A stretch of DNA of 64,000 bases from JBBDWR01 sp040902745 (lineage in GTDB: Bacteria > Actinomycetota > UBA4738 > HRBIN12): contig JBBDWR010000010.1 of the NCBI GenBank assembly GCA_040902745.1, positions 62,001 through 126,000 of the forward strand, written 5' to 3'. A program made the translations under genes and the position numbers. Shown here in pieces: positions 41,718 to 49,829 of the stretch. Every line of letters starts with the position of its first letter. Position 1 is the stretch's first letter. The notes below the pieces were generated by a model. That model was given only the letters and a program-made list of their open reading frames with translations, was not told the DNA's origin and ran no database searches.

Positions 41718-41734
41718 TCCGGAGTTGCGGAACG
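41715..41734. promoter_or_regulatory. Inverted repeat CGTTCCG-N6-CGGAACG, likely IclR operator
   Basis: A perfect 7-bp inverted repeat with a 6-bp spacer, 18 bases before the IclR start codon and covering its -10 box. Size and form suit an IclR dimer site, and the position implies autorepression. It may also affect the divergent soxBDAG operon. Confidence 0.6.
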
Positions 41735-41752
41735 AGCGGAGGCGGGCGCGAA

Positions 41753-42541
41753 ATGGGCGACGGCGACGGAGGGGGACTTCGCTCGGTATCGCGAGCCATC
41801 CGGTCTCTCGAGTTGTTCGCGGAGCACGGGGAGTTGGGGGTCACCGACCTCGGCCGGCGCCTCGGTGTGCACAAGGCCACGGCCTCGCGGCTCGCCGCGA
41901 CCCTCGCGGAGCACGGCCTCGTTGAGCGCGATCCCTTCACCGACCGGTACCGGTTGGGCTTCGGGGTGATCCGGCTGGCCGGAGCGGCGATCGCGAGCCT
42001 CGACCTCGTGAGCACCTCCCGATCGCTGCTGGAGGAGCTCGCGGAGTCCACTCGGGAGACCGTGAACCTCGGCGTTCGCTCTGCCGACGGCGTCGTCTAC
42101 ATCGATCAGGTCAGCGGCGCCCGGTCGATCGTGAGCGTCAGCTGGGTCGGCAGACGTACACCGATGCACTGCTCGTCGAATGGCAAGGTGCTGCTCGCAC
42201 ACATGGACGAAACGGAGCGCGACGAGCTCCTCGAGCCTCCTCTCGAACGGCTCACCTCCAAGACGATCGTCGACCCCGACGTGTTACGCGCCCAGCTCGA
42301 CGACATCCGCCGGCGCGGCTACGCGCAGACCCTGGATGAGCTCGAGGAGGGTCTCAACGCGGTTGCGGCGCCGATCTTCGGTTCCGACGGCGCAGTGGTC
42401 GCATCGCTCAGCGTGTCGGGACCGGCGTTCCGGATGCGCGCGGTCGATCTTCCTCGGATAGCACGGATGACGATGGATGCGGCGACGGCGGCGTCCCGAC
42501 GCCTCGGATATTCCGATCGCAGGCGGAAGGCTCCGGGATGA
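41753..42541 (+). CDS. IclR-family transcriptional regulator
   Basis: IclR-type regulator, 262 residues. The N-terminal winged helix (about residues 10-75: SVSRAIRSLELFAEHGELGVTDLGRRLGVHKATASRLAATL) is followed by the effector-binding domain (about 85-250). That domain has ESTRETVNLGVRSADGVVYID and HCSSNGKVLLAH, with the conserved Gly-Lys, and FGSDGAVVASLSVSGPAFRM. It is divergent from soxBDAG and co-transcribed with a PLP enzyme (ATGA overlap 42538-42541). Control of sarcosine/betaine use is therefore likely; the ligand may be a pathway intermediate or glyoxylate-like acid. ATG 41753 follows GGAGG; the longer ORF upstream is not conserved and contains the promoter. Confidence 0.88.
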   Translation: MGDGDGGGLRSVSRAIRSLELFAEHGELGVTDLGRRLGVHKATASRLAATLAEHGLVERDPFTDRYRLGFGVIRLAGAAIASLDLVSTSRSLLEELAESTRETVNLGVRSADGVVYIDQVSGARSIVSVSWVGRRTPMHCSSNGKVLLAHMDETERDELLEPPLERLTSKTIVDPDVLRAQLDDIRRRGYAQTLDELEEGLNAVAAPIFGSDGAVVASLSVSGPAFRMRAVDLPRIARMTMDAATAASRRLGYSDRRRKAPG

Positions 42542-43581
42542 CGGACTGGGATGCGGCAGCCGCTCCCGCTGCGTCGATGCTCGATGCGATCGGCCGAACA
42601 CCCCTTGTCTCACTGTCCAAGATCGCACCGCCGGGGCACGAGTTGTTCGCGAAGATCGAGTGGTACGGACCCACAGGATCGGTGAAGGACCGGATCTATC
42701 GCTGGATGATCGAGCGCGCCGAACAACGCGGAGCGTTGCTGCCGGGGATGGCGCTGCTCGAGTGCAGCACCGGGAACGCGGGCATCGCCTGCTCGATGGT
42801 CGCCGCGATCAAGGGCTATCCGTGCACGATCGTGATGCCGCGCGGGATGAGTGAGGAGCGAAAGAAGTTGATCCGCGCGTTCGGTGCCGACCTCGTCCTC
42901 ACGCCTGGAGCGGGATCGGACATCGAACTCGCACTCGCTCGCATGGAGGAGATCCGGGCGGACGATCCGAACCATTGGTTCGTGCCGGCGGAGTTCGAGA
43001 ACCCCGACAACGTGCAGGCACACCGCCTCACCAGCGCGATCGAGCTGTGGGAGCAGACCGGCGATGGTGGCATAGACGCGATCGTTGCGGCGCAAGGCAC
43101 GGGAGGCTGGATCAGCGGTGTCGGCCGCCACTTCAAGCAGTACCGTCCCGAGGTTCGGATCTACGTCGTGGAGCCCGAGGAGTGCGCGCTGATCTCCCGA
43201 CGCGTCTGGGGGACCCATGGGATCGCGGGGATCGGGGACGGCATCGTCCCGCCGAACCTGGATCTCTCGATCGTCGACGGTGTCGTCACGGTGCGGACCG
43301 CTGCGGCAGTTGCGACCGCGCAGCGGCTGGCGCGTGAGGAAGGCGTTCTCGCAGGGACCTCGGGCGGGTGCAACGTCCATGCCTGCTTGACGGTGGCTGC
43401 CGCGCATCCAGAGCTCGCGCGGATCGCCACGCTGATCCCCGACACGGCGATGCGCTACTACTCGACGGGACTCTTCGGCGAGGAGGAGTCGGTCGACGTC
43501 CCCGACCGCGACCACGTTCTGGACGAACGCACGGTCGCCGAACTCGACCGCCACGCCGCCCGCCTCGAGGTTCTCGGGTAG
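42538..43581 (+). CDS. Cysteine synthase-like PLP enzyme (beta-substituting)
   Basis: Fold-type II PLP enzyme of the cysteine synthase/cystathionine beta-synthase family, 347 residues. The PLP lysine lies in GPTGSVKDRIY (about residue 49). The substrate loop reads CSTGNAGIA instead of the usual TSGNTG, and the phosphate-binding glycines are in AAQGTGGWISG. The last part has LAGTSGGCN, matching the family's GISSGA region. It could make cysteine (or a related beta-substituted alanine) from an activated serine. Serine could come from glycine plus methylene-THF made by the neighbouring pathway; this is inference. The altered substrate loop leaves other roles open. Its start overlaps the IclR stop by 4 bases. 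Confidence 0.78.
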   Translation: MTDWDAAAAPAASMLDAIGRTPLVSLSKIAPPGHELFAKIEWYGPTGSVKDRIYRWMIERAEQRGALLPGMALLECSTGNAGIACSMVAAIKGYPCTIVMPRGMSEERKKLIRAFGADLVLTPGAGSDIELALARMEEIRADDPNHWFVPAEFENPDNVQAHRLTSAIELWEQTGDGGIDAIVAAQGTGGWISGVGRHFKQYRPEVRIYVVEPEECALISRRVWGTHGIAGIGDGIVPPNLDLSIVDGVVTVRTAAAVATAQRLAREEGVLAGTSGGCNVHACLTVAAAHPELARIATLIPDTAMRYYSTGLFGEEESVDVPDRDHVLDERTVAELDRHAARLEVLG

Positions 43582-43594
43582 CACGCCCGCCCCG

Positions 43595-44518
43595 TCAGAC
43601 CCCCACCGTGGGCGGAACCGCCGGTGTCGCCCGGCCCGGATCGCTCCTGGACAGCCTTCGGTAGGCATAGGCAGCCAAACCGATCGCTAGGGTCGAGGAC
43701 ACCAAGGTGATGCTCGCGAGCGCGTTGAGGGACGGCAGCGGTCCCGTCCGGGCCGAGGAGTAGATCTTGATCGCGATCGTCTGGGTCGACGCATCGATCG
43801 ACAGCTGACGCGTGATGATGAAGTTGTCGATCGTCGAGGCGAACATGATCGCGAAGCTCGCAAGGATCGCTGGGGTGAGCAACGGGAGCGTCACGCGGCG
43901 CAGAGCGCCCACCGCCGAAGCTCCGAGGTCCATAGCCGCCTCTTCGTACTGCGTGCCGAGCGAGATGAGACGCGCCCGGACGATGATCACGGGGTAGGCA
44001 AGCTCGAACACCGAGAGTCCGAGCACCTGCGCACCGGTTCCGACTCCCACCGCGTCGATCAGGTTCGTGAAGAACAGGAACAGGGCGATCGCCAATGCGA
44101 GTTCGGGCGTGACGAAGGCGAAGAGCACGAAGAAGTTGGTGGTCTTTGCCACTCGGCCACGCCATCGGCTGAGAGCGATCGCGAACGCCGTCCCAATCGG
44201 AACCGCGATCGCCATCACGAGACCGGAGAGCAAGAACGTGTGCGCCAGTGCGGCGCGAAGCTCGGAGTTCTCCCACACCGAGTTCACGTCTCCGATGTAC
44301 CAGCGGGTGGAGAACCCCTGCCACGCGCTCAGGGAGCGTCCCGCGTTGAACGAGAAGAGCACGGCGATCGCGACCGGCAGCAGCGTCCATCCCACGTATG
44401 CGAGTGCGATCACCCACAGGAATCGCGCCTTCGCCCACGGGTTGCGCACCCACCCACGCAATCGCCCGACCTGCGCCACGGCGCGGGCGGGGGAGTGTGT
44501 GCCGACGACCTCGCTCAT
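43595..44518 (-). CDS. PotC-like ABC transporter permease (cassette 2)
   Basis: Inner-membrane permease of 307 residues, paralogous to the cassette 1 permease at 10519-11454. Both have GWVRNPWAKARFL / GWLRNPWRKPRFL and SFNAGRSLSAWQGFS / SFNAGRSRSAWQGFS. The EAA loop here is QYEEAAMDLGASAVGALRRV. Six hydrophobic segments are visible. The ATG at 44518 overlaps the upstream permease stop (ATGA 44515-44518). Last gene of a binding-protein/permease/permease operon that lacks its own ATPase. Confidence 0.88.
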   Translation of the reverse strand: MSEVVGTHSPARAVAQVGRLRGWVRNPWAKARFLWVIALAYVGWTLLPVAIAVLFSFNAGRSLSAWQGFSTRWYIGDVNSVWENSELRAALAHTFLLSGLVMAIAVPIGTAFAIALSRWRGRVAKTTNFFVLFAFVTPELALAIALFLFFTNLIDAVGVGTGAQVLGLSVFELAYPVIIVRARLISLGTQYEEAAMDLGASAVGALRRVTLPLLTPAILASFAIMFASTIDNFIITRQLSIDASTQTIAIKIYSSARTGPLPSLNALASITLVSSTLAIGLAAYAYRRLSRSDPGRATPAVPPTVGV

Positions 44519-45405
44519 CGCACTCCCTCCGTGGCGCGTGTCGTGCTCCGCAGGTAGAAGAGCATCGGGACGAGCAGCACGAGCAGGAGGATCAGCACCA
44601 GCGATGCTCCCTCCTGCACGAGAGAGCTCTGGATCGAGTTGTCGATCACGTTGCCGAGCATCGCCGTGCCGCGCTGGGCGGAAAGCAGGTCCTGGGTGTA
44701 GAAGTCGCCGGCCATCGGCAGGGTCACGATCACGGTGCCCGCGATGATCGCCTGACGCGATTGCGGCAAGGTCACGCGAACCAAGGTGGAGATCTGCCCG
44801 GCACCGAGATCCCGTGCAGCCTCCAGGGTGCTGCGGTCGATGCGGTCGAGTGCCGCGTACAGGGGAAGGATCATGTACGGGATGTAGCCGTACGCGAGCC
44901 CGAGGATCACCGTCGAGGGCTTGCCCTCCAACCACAACCGTGGTTCGGCCAGCACCCCGAGTCCCTCGAGGACGCGGTTCACGTAGCCGCTGGGTTGCAG
45001 CAGGTTGGTCCACGCGAGCATCCGCATCATGTAGCTGATCCAGAACGGTGCCAGCAGGGCGATCAAGAAAGCGGTCTTGAAGCGGCCCGCGTGCCGGGCG
45101 ATGAAGTAGGCGACGGGGTAGCCGATCGCCAGGCACAGACCGGTCGCCACCGCCACGTACGCCACGGTGCGCACGAACGTGGTTTGGACGACGCTGCCGG
45201 AGGTGAACAACTCCCCCACGACATCCGAGAACGCCGCGAAGTTCCAGTTCACCGGGTTGTAGCGGGGAACGGCCGACAGGAAGATCGGATCGAGGCCGCC
45301 GAACGCCACCGATAGGATCACGTAGAAGGGAACGACGAAGAACGCGGCGACCCAGAACACCGCGGGGGTCGCGAACGTGGGCCAGAACCACCGGGGGTAC
45401 CACAC
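44515..45405 (-). CDS. PotB-like ABC transporter permease (cassette 2)
   Basis: Permease of 296 residues. It matches the cassette 1 permease from WYPRWFWPTFATPAVFW onward but lacks that protein's 28-residue basic cytoplasmic N-terminus. The first possible start codon, GTG 45405, lies right at the conserved WYPRW. EAA loop: LEAARDLGAGQISTLVRV. It sits 49 bases after the binding-protein stop and overlaps the PotC-like gene by 4 bases. The upstream frame is open but has no start codon before a stop, so the shortened N-terminus looks genuine. Confidence 0.86.
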   Translation of the reverse strand: MWYPRWFWPTFATPAVFWVAAFFVVPFYVILSVAFGGLDPIFLSAVPRYNPVNWNFAAFSDVVGELFTSGSVVQTTFVRTVAYVAVATGLCLAIGYPVAYFIARHAGRFKTAFLIALLAPFWISYMMRMLAWTNLLQPSGYVNRVLEGLGVLAEPRLWLEGKPSTVILGLAYGYIPYMILPLYAALDRIDRSTLEAARDLGAGQISTLVRVTLPQSRQAIIAGTVIVTLPMAGDFYTQDLLSAQRGTAMLGNVIDNSIQSSLVQEGASLVLILLLVLLVPMLFYLRSTTRATEGVR

Positions 45406-45454
45406 CCCCGAAGCGCCGTCCGCATCTCGAGCGGACGGCCGGACGATCCCGCCG

Positions 45455-46747
45455 CTACGCGCCGCCCGAGACCTCCTGGTAGATCTGCTGATAGAGCTGA
45501 TCGACCGAAGGCTCGAGCTCGAGGATCGGGAGCCCGTCGATCACGGCGCTCTCGGTGAGCAGGATCGAGGAAAGGTTCTCCGGCACCAGCTCGTCCCGAA
45601 GGATCCGGTCGGGCGTGACGCCGTCGATCGTCGGCTGGAATCCCTCGTAGCTGTAGTTCTCGATCGCCGTCTCGGTGTCCGAGAGCATGTTCACCATCGT
45701 GTGGGCGAGCACCGGGTTCTTCGACGAGGCCGGGATCATGAACACGTCATTCTGGACAACTCCGGGCGCGGCCGGGGGTGCGTCCGGCGGCCACACGTAG
45801 GAGATCGATTCGATGCTCACGTCCTTCGGCATGTAGTACTGGGCGTAGGCCATGTTGCCCGACCAGGACGAGTGGAGCCACGCGCTGCCGTCGGGAAGAT
45901 CTGTGTAGTCGGTGTGGTCGAACTTCCATCCCATCGACTCGGCGCCGGCGAGCAGGTCGTTCTTGACCGTGTCGAGGTCGGCCGTGTCCGCCGTGTTCAC
46001 GTCGGTGATCCCGTTCTTCAGCAGACCCATCGCGATCAGATCTCTCGTGCCGTTCTGGACGTGTGTCTTCCCCTTGTACTTGGTGTCCCAGAAGATCTCG
46101 TACGGGTTGTCCATGTTCGCGATGTCGGTCTTGACGAAGTCGTTGCGCCAGCCGATGCCCGTCGAATAGATCACATAGGGGATCGTGTAGCGAGACCCCG
46201 TGTCGTAGTACGGATCCTGCAGGCTCGCCCAGACGTTGTCGGTCACGTTCGGGAGGTAGCTGTGGTTGAGGGGTTGCACGAGCTTGCTGTAGGCGAGTTT
46301 GCTGATGTTGTCCAGCGTCACCGTGACGATCAGATCGAAGTCGGCCGCCCCGCTGCGGATCTTCGCGATCATCTCCTCGGGGGTGTCGAAGACGGTGTAC
46401 TCGACCGCGGCGCCGGTCTCGTCCTCGAAGCGGTTGCGGATCTTCTTCCAGATGTACTCGCTGTACCCGAAGATCTTTAGGGGACCCGCCTCCGGCTCGA
46501 GGCCGTCCGCGATCGCGGGATTGTCGTCATACAGCGGGAGCGTGACGGGATTGTCTTTCCGAGCGAGTGGGAAGGGCTCGTCGCCCGAGGGGCCGCCACC
46601 GCTCGGGGTTGTCCCTTCATCTCCGCAGGCCGCGAGGATCGCCGCCGCGCTCGGGAGCGCGATCCCGGCTGCGGCGGCGCGTCGGAGGAATTCCCTTCGG
46701 CTCAGCTCGCCGGTCCGGGTTCGTCGATCCTTCGGGTGTCCGAACAT
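45455..46747 (-). CDS. PotD-like ABC substrate-binding lipoprotein (cassette 2), Tat-exported
   Basis: Solute-binding lipoprotein of 430 residues, paralog of 12424-13701. It carries the same twin-arginine/lipobox signal (SRREFLRRAAAAGIALPSAAAILAAC). The PotD core includes NPVTLPLYDDNPAIADG, LVQPLNHSYLPNV, IPYVIYSTGIGWRND and YAQYYMPKDV. Divergence in the middle third suggests a related but different cation. GGAGGGG 4 bases upstream supports ATG 46747, against a further upstream start at 46792. It shares an intergenic region with a divergent acyl-CoA dehydrogenase and a YTGA-type dyad. Confidence 0.88.
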   Translation of the reverse strand: MFGHPKDRRTRTGELSRREFLRRAAAAGIALPSAAAILAACGDEGTTPSGGGPSGDEPFPLARKDNPVTLPLYDDNPAIADGLEPEAGPLKIFGYSEYIWKKIRNRFEDETGAAVEYTVFDTPEEMIAKIRSGAADFDLIVTVTLDNISKLAYSKLVQPLNHSYLPNVTDNVWASLQDPYYDTGSRYTIPYVIYSTGIGWRNDFVKTDIANMDNPYEIFWDTKYKGKTHVQNGTRDLIAMGLLKNGITDVNTADTADLDTVKNDLLAGAESMGWKFDHTDYTDLPDGSAWLHSSWSGNMAYAQYYMPKDVSIESISYVWPPDAPPAAPGVVQNDVFMIPASSKNPVLAHTMVNMLSDTETAIENYSYEGFQPTIDGVTPDRILRDELVPENLSSILLTESAVIDGLPILELEPSVDQLYQQIYQEVSGGA

Positions 46748-46857
46748 GTACCCCTCCTGCGTCGCCGTTTGGTGTGTGCCTGATACTCGCACCCTTCTAT
46801 CCCGTGCACATAAGCCTGGGAAGCCTCGATGTGACCAATCCGGTGACCCGGGGTCGA

Positions 46858-46887
46858 TTGGGTCTTGAGTCGCTGTTCAACTAGGGT
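46858..46887 (+). promoter_or_regulatory. Acyl-CoA dehydrogenase promoter with operator in the spacer (site 2)
   Basis: TTGGGT (46858-46863), 18 bases and TAGGGT (46882-46887) form the promoter. The 16-bp dyad TTGAGTCGCTGTTCAA (46865-46880) fills the -35/-10 spacer exactly, so a bound protein would block RNA polymerase. The dyad matches the other YTGA-N6-GTTCAR sites in this window. Confidence 0.6.
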
Positions 46888-46898
46888 GTCCGGCGCCG

Positions 46899-46916
46899 GG
46901 CGGGCGGCCGCCCGCC
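46899..46916 (+). repeat. 18-bp perfect GC palindrome in the acyl-CoA dehydrogenase leader
   Basis: GGCGGGCGGCCGCCCGCC is a perfect dyad starting about 5 bases after the predicted transcription start (about 46894) and ending 4 bases before the GGAGG ribosome site. In RNA it would form a strong stem close to the 5' end, which could protect the mRNA or limit initiation. Confidence 0.5.
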
Positions 46917-46935
46917 AGCCGGAGGTGACCTGCAC

Positions 46936-48111
46936 GTGAGCTACCCGATGAGTGACGAAGACCGGCGGATCCAGGGGTCCGCTCGCCGGTTCGTCGATGA
47001 GGAACTGATCCCGCACGAGGTCGAGGCGGAGATGAATGGCGGGCAGCTTGCGCCCGAGATCAAGCAACGCCACGACCGCTTGGTTAAGGAACTCGGGTTC
47101 TACGCGATGAACATGCCCACCGATCTCGGCGGCGGCGGATTCTCGACGTTCCAGCAGGCGTTGGTCTCCGAGCAGATCGGCCGGGTCACGAACGGGCTCG
47201 GGTGGGTGGTGCACACTCCCCCCGGCTGGGCACCCGGGGTGGTCTCCGATCATCAGCTCGCCACCTGGATCAAGCCGTCGATCGTGGGTGAGCGCCACGA
47301 GTGCTACGCGATCACCGAGGAGGGAGCGGGTTCCGACGTCGATGCGCTTGCCGCGACCGCCCGGCACGAGGGAGAGGAGTACCTGCTCGACGGCGTGAAG
47401 ATGCACGTGACCAGCTTCAACCACGCGGACTACTGCTTCTTCCAGGCCAAGTTGACCGAGGGGGAACATTCAGGGGAGCACGTCCTGTTCTTCGTCGATC
47501 TCGACACTCCCGGGATCAGCGTGCTGCGCAACCCGGCGTACACCCACACGTATGCAGACCACCATCCCCTCGTTCGGTTCGAGAACGTTCGGGTCCCCGC
47601 AGCCAACCTCGTGGGCGCCGAAGGCGACGGGATGTCGTTCACGCACGCCTGGTTCCGGTACGAACGGTTGATGATCGCGGCACGCTGTTGCGGTGCCGCC
47701 GACCGGCTGATCAACGAAGCCAGTGCGTTCGCGCAACAGCGGGAGCAGTTCGGCGAACCGATCTCCGCCTTCCAGGCGATCCAGTTCATGCTGGCGGACT
47801 CCCTCACCGAGCTGTGGGCCGCGCGCTTGATGACCTACCGAACCGCGCAGGCGATCGATGAGGGCGTCGACGTGAAGGTGCAGCACGCGTACTGCTCGAT
47901 GGCCAAGCTCTACGCGAGTGAGATGGCGGGCCGGGTGGCCGATCGTGCGGTCCAGGTGTTCGGTGGGCGCGGCTACATGCGGGAGAACGTCGCCGAGCGC
48001 TTCTACCGCGAGGTGCGCGTCGATCGCATCTGGGAGGGAACCTCGGAGATCCAGCGGGCGATCATCGCCGCACAGCTCTACAAGCGCGGCGTCGAGACGC
48101 TGGTCGGCTAG
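46936..48111 (+). CDS. Acyl-CoA dehydrogenase
   Basis: FAD-dependent acyl-CoA dehydrogenase, 391 residues, forming the alpha,beta double bond of an acyl-CoA. Seen: CYAITEEGAGSD (flavin-binding loop), RYERLMIAARCCGAADRLI, FGEPISAFQAIQFMLAD and VFGGRGYMRE. The C-terminal YREVRVDRIWEGTSEIQ includes the catalytic base Glu in EGTSE. GTG start with GGAGG 10 bases upstream. It is divergent from a PotD-like cassette and shares its operator, so it may act on the compound that cassette imports, after CoA activation. A paralog lies at 57825-59018. Confidence 0.88.
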   Translation: MSYPMSDEDRRIQGSARRFVDEELIPHEVEAEMNGGQLAPEIKQRHDRLVKELGFYAMNMPTDLGGGGFSTFQQALVSEQIGRVTNGLGWVVHTPPGWAPGVVSDHQLATWIKPSIVGERHECYAITEEGAGSDVDALAATARHEGEEYLLDGVKMHVTSFNHADYCFFQAKLTEGEHSGEHVLFFVDLDTPGISVLRNPAYTHTYADHHPLVRFENVRVPAANLVGAEGDGMSFTHAWFRYERLMIAARCCGAADRLINEASAFAQQREQFGEPISAFQAIQFMLADSLTELWAARLMTYRTAQAIDEGVDVKVQHAYCSMAKLYASEMAGRVADRAVQVFGGRGYMRENVAERFYREVRVDRIWEGTSEIQRAIIAAQLYKRGVETLVG

Positions 48112-48124
48112 CGCCGAGCGCTGA

Positions 48125-49711
48125 TCACTCTCCCGGCGGCGTTCCGCCGCCACCGCCCGGATCCGCGTTGTCCCCTCCACCGTCTCCCGGCGAAGGACCG
48201 TCGTCCGACGGGTCGGGGGAATCGGGCTCCGGTTCCGGGTCGGAGGATGTCTGATCTCCACCGCCACCGCCGCTCCCCCCAGACGCGGTGCCGCCGTCGT
48301 CGCTGCTTGACGTTCCACTTCCGGTCGTGCCACCTCCGGGGGCTCCCTCGGCGCGGTCCCCGCCTCCACGGCCGTCGCCCTTGCCGCCGTTGCCCTCCTT
48401 GCCACCGTCGTTGCGTGTGTCGCGGTTCTGCTTGGAACGGTCGTCGTCGCCTGGGCGAGGGTCGTCGACCGGAACCGCGACTCCGCCTCGACCTTCCCCG
48501 ACATCGATCGTCGCCGCGGACAGCTCGGAGCCCTGCGAGACGACCGCCTGCTGGTCGGTGACGGGGTTCTCGCGGCTTTGCCCGATGAGAACGCCGGCCG
48601 CTGCAAGGGAGATCCCCAAAAGACCCGCCAGTACGAGAGCGCTCCTTGCCCGGCGTGATCCGGAACGCACCGGAGCGGCCGACTCCCCGTCGGGCGGGGG
48701 AGGCATGATCACGGCATCCGGGACGATCAGGGTCGCCCCGGCGTCATCGGCCCGCCTCGGCTCCGGGATCGCCGGCGCCGCCGGCTCCTCGGTCGCTGCC
48801 TCCGCCGCGGTCAGATCGACCACGACGGGCGGGTCGAGTGCGGCCCGAGGCCTCGTCGACTCCCGTGGCGTGAGTTCGACGATCGGCGCCGAGGCCAAGG
48901 GGCGCGCCCCGCCACTGTTACGCAGGGCCTCGAACATCGTCCGCGCCCCGGAGAACGGATGGTCGGGGTCGGCGCCCGTGGCACGATCGATCGCGTTGGC
49001 AAGGGCCGGATCCAGATCCGGTCGGAGCGGTTGGGCGCGGAGCGGGCGGCTCGCCTTACCGTTCGATCCGGATCCGGCGGAGCTGGGTGATACAGAGGCC
49101 AGCCCGGTTGCGGCGGTGAAGAGCACGAGGCCCGTCATGTAGATGTCGTCCTTCGGTGTGAATCGATGCGAAGCGTTAGTCGCGGATCGCGGGCCCTCGC
49201 CGCCCGGGATGTGCGCGGGCTCGCCGAATCCCCCGAGCTTCCAGCGTCCGTCCGACGCGTGCAGCACCTGGGCGGGTGTGACGTCACCATGCACGATCCC
49301 GGCGTCGTGGGCGGCCTCGAGCGCCGCGAGCAGATCTAGGCCGAGTCGGCGGACGTCGATGCCGGGGAGCGGGGCCGTTCGGAGGACATTCTCCAGGGTC
49401 ACGTCCTCCTGGCGCTCCAGCACCACGAAGGCCGTGCCGTCGGCAACGCCTCCGTCATAGACGGTCACCACGTTCGGGTGCAGGAGCCGCGCGGCTCGGT
49501 GGGCCGATGCCTCGATCGCCCGACGCTGCGAGGGATCTTCGACGTCGCAGGACCGGAGGATCTTGATGGCGACGTCGCGCTCGAGCTGCAGATCGCGCGC
49601 CTCGAAGACCTCGCCCGTCCGAGCGGACCCGATCAGCCTGCCGAGCGCGTAGCGCCCCGCGATCTTCTGTCGTTCACGAGTAGCCACCCGGACAGTATGC
49701 GCCTCACTCAT
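48125..49711 (-). CDS. Membrane-anchored Ser/Thr kinase-fold protein, probable pseudokinase
   Basis: A 528-residue protein with a PknB-like kinase fold (about residues 18-280) and a cytoplasmic Pro/Ala-rich linker. One transmembrane helix (ALVLAGLLGISLAAAGVLI) follows, then an extracellular tail of about 150 residues rich in Gly, Asp and Ser. Lys50 of VAIK is kept, but most other catalytic positions are lost. The glycine loop is GSARTG. The C-helix Glu position holds Ser69. The catalytic loop reads HGDVTPAQ (residues 141-148), with Lys and Asn replaced by Thr and Gln, and the DFG aspartate is Gly161. This suggests signalling or scaffolding without phosphorylation. ATG 49711 is used; GTG 49687 is possible. 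It lies downstream of the TetR gene. Confidence 0.8.
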   Translation of the reverse strand: MSEAHTVRVATRERQKIAGRYALGRLIGSARTGEVFEARDLQLERDVAIKILRSCDVEDPSQRRAIEASAHRAARLLHPNVVTVYDGGVADGTAFVVLERQEDVTLENVLRTAPLPGIDVRRLGLDLLAALEAAHDAGIVHGDVTPAQVLHASDGRWKLGGFGEPAHIPGGEGPRSATNASHRFTPKDDIYMTGLVLFTAATGLASVSPSSAGSGSNGKASRPLRAQPLRPDLDPALANAIDRATGADPDHPFSGARTMFEALRNSGGARPLASAPIVELTPRESTRPRAALDPPVVVDLTAAEAATEEPAAPAIPEPRRADDAGATLIVPDAVIMPPPPDGESAAPVRSGSRRARSALVLAGLLGISLAAAGVLIGQSRENPVTDQQAVVSQGSELSAATIDVGEGRGGVAVPVDDPRPGDDDRSKQNRDTRNDGGKEGNGGKGDGRGGGDRAEGAPGGGTTGSGTSSSDDGGTASGGSGGGGGDQTSSDPEPEPDSPDPSDDGPSPGDGGGDNADPGGGGGTPPGE

Positions 49712-49724
49712 GCTGTAGGACCCA

Positions 49725-49732
49725 TTTTTTTT
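49725..49732 (-). other. Eight-base A tract before the kinase-fold gene
   Basis: An uninterrupted run of eight A (minus strand), rare in this GC-rich sequence, lies 13 bases before the kinase-fold ATG. The A tract runs into an ATG (49725) that opens a 5-codon reading frame. Its TGA stop overlaps the kinase ATG as ATGA, so coupling of a tiny upstream ORF is conceivable. No terminator structure with a proper stem is seen. Confidence 0.35.
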
Positions 49733-49829
49733 CCGTCCTGGGACAGATCCCGGGCAACGCGTGCTTCGTGCCTGGGTAGGCAGGGCGCTCGCCCACGCAC
49801 CACTCGCAGGATCCTGCGGACCACGTCCA

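Noticed and set aside
49717..49739. Rho-independent terminator with T8 tract after the TetR gene
   Set aside because: The only complementary arms are AGGAC/GTCCT, 5 bp with a 13-base loop that contains the A/T run itself. It is not a stem followed by a U-tract.
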